Part shown: piece by piece, positions 15,668 to 19,894 of the stretch
Numbering within the stretch: the stretch's first letter is position 1
Layout of the letters: each line of letters begins with the position of its first letter
Notes under the pieces: model-generated
What the model was told of the DNA's origin: nothing
The model's database searches: none
What the model saw: only the letters and a program-made list of their open reading frames with translations
Made by a program: the position numbers and the translations under genes
Source of the DNA: JBLMZW01 sp050259035
Lineage (GTDB): Bacteria; Bacillota; Syntrophomonadia; Syntrophomonadales; DTU052
DNA: 19,894 bases
Assembly: GCA_050259035.1 (NCBI GenBank)
Contig: JBLMZW010000133.1
Location: 1 to 19,894, forward strand
Direction: 5' to 3'

Positions 15668-17050
15668 ATGAATATTACCTTAGAGAGAGTAAGAGATCTT
15701 CTGGCTCGGGAAGGACAACTATACGCAGAAAAGAGGCCGAAATCAAAAAGGCTGTTCGAAGAGGCCAGAAAAAACTTCGTAGGTGGGGTTCCGATGTCCT
15801 GGATGAGAATATGGGCAGGTGGATTCCCTATCTTCGTAGACAAAGCCCAAGGCAATAAACTGATTGACGTTGATGCTTTAGAGTACATTGATTTTTGCCT
15901 GGGAGACACTGGGGCATTAACTGGACATGCCCAGCCAGATATTATAAATGCATTAATTGCTCAGATGAAAAAGGGTATTACTCATATGCTGCCTACAGAA
16001 GACTGCATTTGGCTTGGGAAAGAATTGGAGCATCGCTTTAAATTACCTTACTGGTACGTATTTATGACAGCTTCCGATGCAAACCGTATGGCGCTTAAGC
16101 TTGCCCGGGAAATGACTGGACGAAAGAAAATATTAGCCTTTAATGGCTGTTATCATGGAAGTGTTGATGAGACGCTGTGTGTTGAGTTTTTTGGTCAGAT
16201 GTTGAATATGCCAGGAGCTATGGGACCTATATTGGATGATCCGTCAACAACAACTCGAATTGTTGAGTTCAACGATATTGAAGCATTGGAAAAAGCGCTT
16301 GCACCCGAAGATATTGCCTGTGTAATTACAGAACCAGTAATGACTAACACCGGCATAATATTTCCAGAGCCTGGGTTTCATGATGCTTTGAGAGACATAA
16401 CCCGTAAATATGGCACCCTTTTACTAATTGACGAAACCCATAGCTATTGTGCCGGGCCTAGGGGTGTTACTGGAGAAATGAATTTGGATCCGGATATTTT
16501 TGTTTTAGGTAAAACAATAGCGGGTGGATACCCGGCAGCCGTAATGGGCTTTACTAGGGGAATTGCTGAGAAGCTAGAAAAACGGGTTCCATGGCACATG
16601 TTCTTCGGTTTTGGAGGAACCCTTTCCGGAAACGCTGCTGCTATTGCCGGAATGAAGGCGGCATTCACTTATGTTCTAAATGAGGAAAATTTTAACCGTA
16701 TGATTCCATTAGCCCGGCGGATGGAGGAGGGTATTGGAAAAGTAATTGAGGATTTTGGACTTCCCTGGTATGTAGCCAGAATAGGCTGCAGAGTTGAATT
16801 CCGTTTCCTACCTAAGCCGCCCCGCAATGGAATGGATACTATACAGGAGGTTGAGTATAATGCCGTGGATTTATTTACTGAAGGTCTATCTGGGCCGCTT
16901 GAACAATTAATTCATGTCTACTGCGCGAACCGGGGGATTCTATTAACTCCCGTTCATGAGATGGCACTGGTGGGTCCGACAACCATTGCAGATGATGTTG
17001 ACCGGTATGTCCAATGCATACGGGAAATGGTCAGCGAACTGGTCCAATAG
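15668..17050 (+). CDS. Class III PLP aminotransferase, glutamate-1-semialdehyde aminomutase-like
   Basis: This 460-residue fold-type I PLP enzyme is related to glutamate-1-semialdehyde 2,1-aminomutase and acetylornithine-type aminotransferases. Visible landmarks are GCYHG (160-164), the Asp that pairs with PLP in LIDETH (D255) and the Schiff-base lysine K282 in LGKTIAGGYP. It departs from HemL: TASDAN (134-139) replaces the usual SGTEA-type phosphate loop, and DETHS replaces DEVMTGFR. The isolated context without other heme genes also argues against HemL. The natural substrate cannot be read from the sequence; a beta- or omega-amino acid is possible. GAGGGGGGAG lies about six bases before the ATG. 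The gene follows a TetR regulator and ends at a strong hairpin. Confidence 0.88.
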   Translation: MNITLERVRDLLAREGQLYAEKRPKSKRLFEEARKNFVGGVPMSWMRIWAGGFPIFVDKAQGNKLIDVDALEYIDFCLGDTGALTGHAQPDIINALIAQMKKGITHMLPTEDCIWLGKELEHRFKLPYWYVFMTASDANRMALKLAREMTGRKKILAFNGCYHGSVDETLCVEFFGQMLNMPGAMGPILDDPSTTTRIVEFNDIEALEKALAPEDIACVITEPVMTNTGIIFPEPGFHDALRDITRKYGTLLLIDETHSYCAGPRGVTGEMNLDPDIFVLGKTIAGGYPAAVMGFTRGIAEKLEKRVPWHMFFGFGGTLSGNAAAIAGMKAAFTYVLNEENFNRMIPLARRMEEGIGKVIEDFGLPWYVARIGCRVEFRFLPKPPRNGMDTIQEVEYNAVDLFTEGLSGPLEQLIHVYCANRGILLTPVHEMALVGPTTIADDVDRYVQCIREMVSELVQ

Positions 17051-17082
17051 CCCGATGAGGGATAAATGTAGCTAAATCACTA

Positions 17083-17110
17083 AAAGCCTTCTGGATATCC
17101 AGAAGGCTTT
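17083..17110 (+). terminator. Perfect 28-nt palindrome, terminator-like, after the aminotransferase gene
   Basis: AAAGCCTTCTGGAT (17083-17096) is followed directly by its exact complement (17097-17110), giving a 12-pair stem if ATAT forms the loop. A-rich and T-rich ends on both sides make it a possible bidirectional terminator, though the T run is short (CTTTCTC). Confidence 0.7.
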
Positions 17111-17348
17111 CTCAGTAATAGTCAAACGAATTGGAGACATTTCGTTGAAAACAGGGTTGGCTCGAGTATTAACCCAATGTGGGGATAATGTGGATATGCC
17201 AGGTATTCTTCTATCAGCGGCATTATCGAGAACGACAACGAACGTGGAAATATATATTTAGAAAATATTGATGGCAGGGAAAACCTTAATTGGCGAGAAA
17301 GCCAAAATTGTGTTAGAGGTTAATCCCTTTCCCTTAAGAAAGAGAAAA
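17111..17348. other. Intergenic stretch, no gene recognised
   Basis: No credible coding region, promoter pair or RNA gene is visible here. A weak inverted repeat (AACGAA with TTCGTT, roughly 17134-17155) is the only structure. An ORF from 17268 to 17465 exists but reads through the terminator and tRNA fragment downstream and is rejected as coding. Confidence 0.5.
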
Positions 17349-17370
17349 GGGCTCGAAAGAGCCCGTTTTT
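17349..17370 (-). terminator. Intrinsic terminator of the tRNA-Pro remnant (bidirectional)
   Basis: GGGCTC (17349-17354) pairs perfectly with GAGCCC (17359-17364) around GAAA. On the + strand it is followed by GTTTTT, on the - strand by TTTTCTC. It lies 12 bases beyond the CCA end of the minus-strand tRNA fragment, the normal position for a tRNA terminator, so I assign it to that transcript. Confidence 0.8.
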
Positions 17371-17376
17371 ACGTAA

Positions 17377-17424
17377 TGGTCGGAGCGACTAGATTTGAAC
17401 TAGCGGCCTCTTGCACCCCAAGCA
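17377..17424 (-). pseudogene. 3' half of a tRNA-Pro(GGG) gene (truncated; likely attachment-site copy)
   Basis: On the minus strand this reads TTGGGGT (anticodon loop, anticodon GGG), GCAAG (3' side of the anticodon stem), AGGCC, a complete T arm (GCTAG-TTCAAAT-CTAGT), CGCTCCG (3' acceptor strand), A and CCA. A G72 pairing with C1 is the tRNA-Pro identity feature. The 5' anticodon-stem strand is already degenerate (TATGC where CTTGC is expected) and neither a D arm nor a CGGAGCG 5' acceptor strand occurs beyond it. This is exactly the half that tRNA-targeting integrases duplicate. It points left toward its terminator, with accessory DNA on the other side. It is not a functional tRNA. Confidence 0.8.
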
Positions 17425-17567
17425 TAGCGAACCCCCAAGAATGCCGTATTATCAAGGATTTTTAAAGCCGAAAAGTTAAACTTAGGTTTATGTGTTTCAG
17501 GTCGTGGGACTAACCATAGTTTTTCAACCTTTAAATTTGGCAAGTGTTGCTAGTTCAAATCTAGTCG
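17386..17567. repeat. Inverted copies of the tRNA-Pro T-arm sequence
   Basis: CGACTAGATTTGAACTAGC (17386-17404) recurs as its exact reverse complement at 17549-17567. The match extends weakly to GCAAG at 17540-17544, at the same place as in the tRNA with one base fewer between, so the second copy is a more decayed tRNA-Pro 3' fragment on the + strand. It lacks the acceptor strand and CCA. The 144 bases between the copies contain no gene. Confidence 0.75.
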
Positions 17568-17592
17568 TTTACTTTTTATGTTCGCATTAGTG

Positions 17593-19605
17593 TTAGCGGA
17601 ATTTAACTGTCGATTTCTTGACTTCTATGGACGGATTTACATATTTAAGGTATGGCACAATAATCTCCAAATGTTCTATTTTTGGCCCTAGAATAACTTT
17701 AGCAAATTCTATACTTTTACCATTGTTAGCTTCAATAAATAGTTTTGGAACTGGTTCAACAGTTGTATCAAGTTGAATTTTATTAGAACCCATAGGAACA
17801 AATTTAATTAGTCTTGATTCATCTTCGTACTTATAGTCATTAGATTTGAAAAGATAACGGATCTGATTTATATTCTCACAGGTATGCATAGTAACGCTAT
17901 CTTTTAGATCCTTATTATTCCTGCAGAGTTTATTAACCTTTATTAAAATATTACTGATTTTCGAGAGTGCATCCTTAATTTGTGCACTTTCAATGTCAGT
18001 CCCATTGTCTTTATTAATGTAACAAATCCTGTAGGGCATGTATTGTTCAGTATTATCGCCATCGTCTTTCAATAGAATATCATGTGTAATTCCTACATAG
18101 TCAAAAAAACCTTTATCAAAAACCAAGGAACAACCTTTACCGAAGTCTCCGTATTGTAACCACATAGGTAAATCATCAGCTTGTGATGATAAACTAAATA
18201 GATAAACCTCACTTGCCTCAACTTGATTTCCTTGAAGTTCCTCCATCCTATGGCAACATTCAATAAGTAGTCTATTTTCGCTAAAGTGGTTACATAAATA
18301 TTCTAATAACACGACTCCTTCTGAAGGATCGTTCATGTAGGAAGCATTACTTAAGCGAAGCTTAACTGCAGTGCTGGTCGCCGAGGTTGGATTATTCTTT
18401 TTAAATAAGGATTTTAAACTATTTACTGAAGTATAATGCGCTAAAGATATGGGGTCTTTAATTGATTGAATAATCAGTATCTTTCTTGTATATAAAAATA
18501 ATTGGATCATGTATTTCTGAAGTGCTTTGTAACCCTCATAACTCGATAGAATTTTTTCAACATAGTAGAATTGCGTATTCATTAGATCATTTCTAAAATG
18601 ATTTACCACCTTAATGAAACTATTAATATCATTAACGAATAGATTTATGATTATGCTTAAATGGTTTAGATATGAGTCATCGATGGGACTTTTTACTCGC
18701 TTTATGCAATTTACTGCTTTCTTAATGTCGCCGTTTTTAACAAGAAAAAGACATAGTATGAATACATTTTTAATTCCGTACTTGCTTTTTCTGACAGCCT
18801 TACGGAGAGAAGCTATAGCTTCAGAGTATTGCCCATCAAAAAAATAGACTATACCTAGATCACAATAAAAAGAAGCATTTGACGGGTTCAATTCAATTGC
18901 TTTCTGGTAAGCTTGAATGGACTGTGGTGCCATACCTTTTTCTTGATATGCTCGGCCTAAAATAAAATAGTATAGGGCCACATTGGGGACTAAATTAATG
19001 GCTTTATTAGCAGATACGATGGCCTCATCGTATTGTTCGTTTGCGCAATAGGAGATGCTTAAGGAATAATGATATTTCGCGTTATCCGGGCTTAAAGCAA
19101 TTGATTTCTGATCAGCTACTATAGCGTCTTTGAACTGTTGATTAGCTTGGTAACAAGTACTAAGATCGTAGTAAAATTCGGCAGTATTCGGATCTAATTC
19201 TATAGCTTTTAGAATAGCTTTAATGGCTTTTTTATAGTTTTTAATCTTATAAAAAGAAGAACCAAGACAATCGTAAAAAACACTATTCTCAGGATTTAAA
19301 TCAATGGCTTTCTTGATAGCCTGAATGGATTTACTATACTGTTCGATTACAAAATAAGTATTATTAAGACAATAATAATACTTTGAATTATTAGGATCTA
19401 AATTGATGGCTTTCTTAATAGCTTCAATGGAATTTTCGTATTGTTTATTCAAATGGTAAGCGTTACTAAGAAAATAATAATATTCCGCATTAGATGGGTC
19501 TATTTCAGTGGCTCTAGTAAAGTCAAATATTGCTTTTTTGTATTTCCAGTCATAGAAGTTAGTCTTACCTAATTCAAAATGCTCCTTCGCCTTTGACAGG
19601 GTCAT
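17593..19605 (-). CDS. TPR-repeat protein with C-terminal DUF2971 domain
   Basis: The 670-residue protein starts with eight tetratricopeptide repeats, residues about 3-276, each 34 residues with the pattern A-IxxY/AIKKAIxLxPxN. A helical linker (277-385) leads to a DUF2971 domain (386-660), recognised by LAHYTS (388-393), LSNASYMNDPSEG (418-430), LPMWLQYGDFGKGCSLVF (479-496), YKYEDESRLIKF (591-602) and VILGPKIE (637-644). DUF2971 proteins are usually accessory, often next to defence or mobile genes, and have no established activity. No signal peptide is present, so it is probably cytoplasmic, with the TPRs binding a partner. GGGGG is six bases upstream of the ATG. The gene is visibly more A+T-rich than the housekeeping genes to the left and is the only long minus-strand gene here, both consistent with transfer. 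It stands alone and its start lies 289 bases from the window edge. Confidence 0.9.
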   Translation of the reverse strand: MTLSKAKEHFELGKTNFYDWKYKKAIFDFTRATEIDPSNAEYYYFLSNAYHLNKQYENSIEAIKKAINLDPNNSKYYYCLNNTYFVIEQYSKSIQAIKKAIDLNPENSVFYDCLGSSFYKIKNYKKAIKAILKAIELDPNTAEFYYDLSTCYQANQQFKDAIVADQKSIALSPDNAKYHYSLSISYCANEQYDEAIVSANKAINLVPNVALYYFILGRAYQEKGMAPQSIQAYQKAIELNPSNASFYCDLGIVYFFDGQYSEAIASLRKAVRKSKYGIKNVFILCLFLVKNGDIKKAVNCIKRVKSPIDDSYLNHLSIIINLFVNDINSFIKVVNHFRNDLMNTQFYYVEKILSSYEGYKALQKYMIQLFLYTRKILIIQSIKDPISLAHYTSVNSLKSLFKKNNPTSATSTAVKLRLSNASYMNDPSEGVVLLEYLCNHFSENRLLIECCHRMEELQGNQVEASEVYLFSLSSQADDLPMWLQYGDFGKGCSLVFDKGFFDYVGITHDILLKDDGDNTEQYMPYRICYINKDNGTDIESAQIKDALSKISNILIKVNKLCRNNKDLKDSVTMHTCENINQIRYLFKSNDYKYEDESRLIKFVPMGSNKIQLDTTVEPVPKLFIEANNGKSIEFAKVILGPKIEHLEIIVPYLKYVNPSIEVKKSTVKFR

Positions 19606-19730
19606 CTATTTCCCCCACGCAAATTAATCATATTACTTAGACTAATACATTTTACCATTCACGATATTATATTACTATAAATTACATATAACACGGAGAC
19701 TGGATATCAAGATGCATGATAAGAGTATTT

Positions 19731-19816
19731 TTATGGTATGATCCAGCCATAACGGTTAATAGTCCGGTTAAAGCACGAATAAACGGAGCCATTAAGCCAA
19801 TCTTTATTGGCTTTTT
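19731..19816 (+). other. Terminator with structured leader or small RNA upstream
   Basis: AAGCCAAT (19794-19801) pairs with ATTGGCTT (19806-19813) around CTTT, followed by a short T run: a plus-strand intrinsic terminator with no coding gene before it. Upstream lie a TTATGG/CCATAA inverted repeat (19731-19752) and two direct CGGTTAA copies (19753-19759 and 19764-19770). This could be the end of a small RNA or an attenuator before a gene beyond the window. The rest of 19606-19894 is AT-rich and shows no ORF. Confidence 0.5.
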
Positions 19817-19894
19817 CCTGTTTGGCCATTATAGTGAAGGGGAAACACAAAAACACGATTGCCATTCAAACATAAAATAGACGTATCAAATAAC

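Noticed and set aside
15451..15909. Minus-strand ORF of 152 residues across the TetR/aminotransferase spacer
   Set aside because: It overlaps two well-supported plus-strand genes in antisense, has no convincing start signal and its composition is that of a shadow frame.
17268..17465. 65-residue plus-strand ORF ending in VGATRFELAASCTPS
   Set aside because: It runs through an intrinsic terminator and the antisense of a tRNA-Pro 3' half. The GATRFELA string is the well-known false translation of tRNA 3' ends, not a protein.
17593..19605. The regular TPR-encoded 102-base periodicity as a DNA tandem repeat or CRISPR-like array
   Set aside because: The periodicity follows the 34-residue protein repeat and the DNA units are diverged; there are no constant repeats separated by unique spacers.

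Overview
The window comes from an endospore-forming Firmicute, most likely an anaerobic clostridial lineage of the Peptococcaceae / Desulfotomaculum / Syntrophomonas kind. The evidence is a SpoIVA of the same 492-residue length as I recall for Bacillus subtilis, a SpoIIP-family amidase, two DUF3189 proteins, several TTG/GTG starts and strong purine-rich ribosome binding sites. Genus-level placement is inference only.

Region 1 (1-6700), all on the + strand: the tail of a probable DUF1614 membrane protein, a SpoIIP-like amidase with an extra C-terminal membrane anchor, two tandem DUF3189 proteins, a PDZ-radical SAM-DUF512 protein, then the tightly packed core genes der (ribosome assembly GTPase), plsY and gpsA (the glycerol-3-phosphate supply and first acylation steps of phospholipid synthesis). 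It closes with a clear intrinsic terminator.

Region 2 (6701-9453): spoIVA stands alone, with a sigma-E-like promoter in front and a strong terminator behind. A structured, gene-poor stretch follows, then a small unknown protein with a forespore-type -10 sequence upstream, and a DUF1232 membrane protein.

Region 3 (9520-14831): an aspartate-family amino-acid operon. An extended -10 promoter with a perfect small palindrome just downstream drives a UPF0735/PheB-type ACT-domain protein with an HTH-like N-terminus (probable threonine-pathway regulator), then hom, thrC and an aspartokinase gene. Homoserine kinase (thrB) is absent. An unrecognised 193-194-residue protein and a MORN-repeat lipoprotein trail the operon.

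Region 4 (14900-17110): a TetR-family regulator next to a class III (glutamate-1-semialdehyde aminomutase-like) aminotransferase, closed by a 28-nt palindromic hairpin.

Region 5 (17111-19894): a probable junction with an accessory island. A minus-strand 3' half of a tRNA-Pro(GGG) gene, CCA end included and followed by a bidirectional terminator, survives without its 5' half. A second, more decayed copy of the same T-arm lies about 145 bp away in the opposite orientation. Immediately beyond is a visibly AT-rich minus-strand gene for a protein with about eight TPR repeats fused to a DUF2971 domain. I read this as the displaced attachment site of an element integrated in tRNA-Pro, with the TPR-DUF2971 gene as its first cargo gene. 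No CRISPR array, transposase, integrase or rRNA gene is visible.
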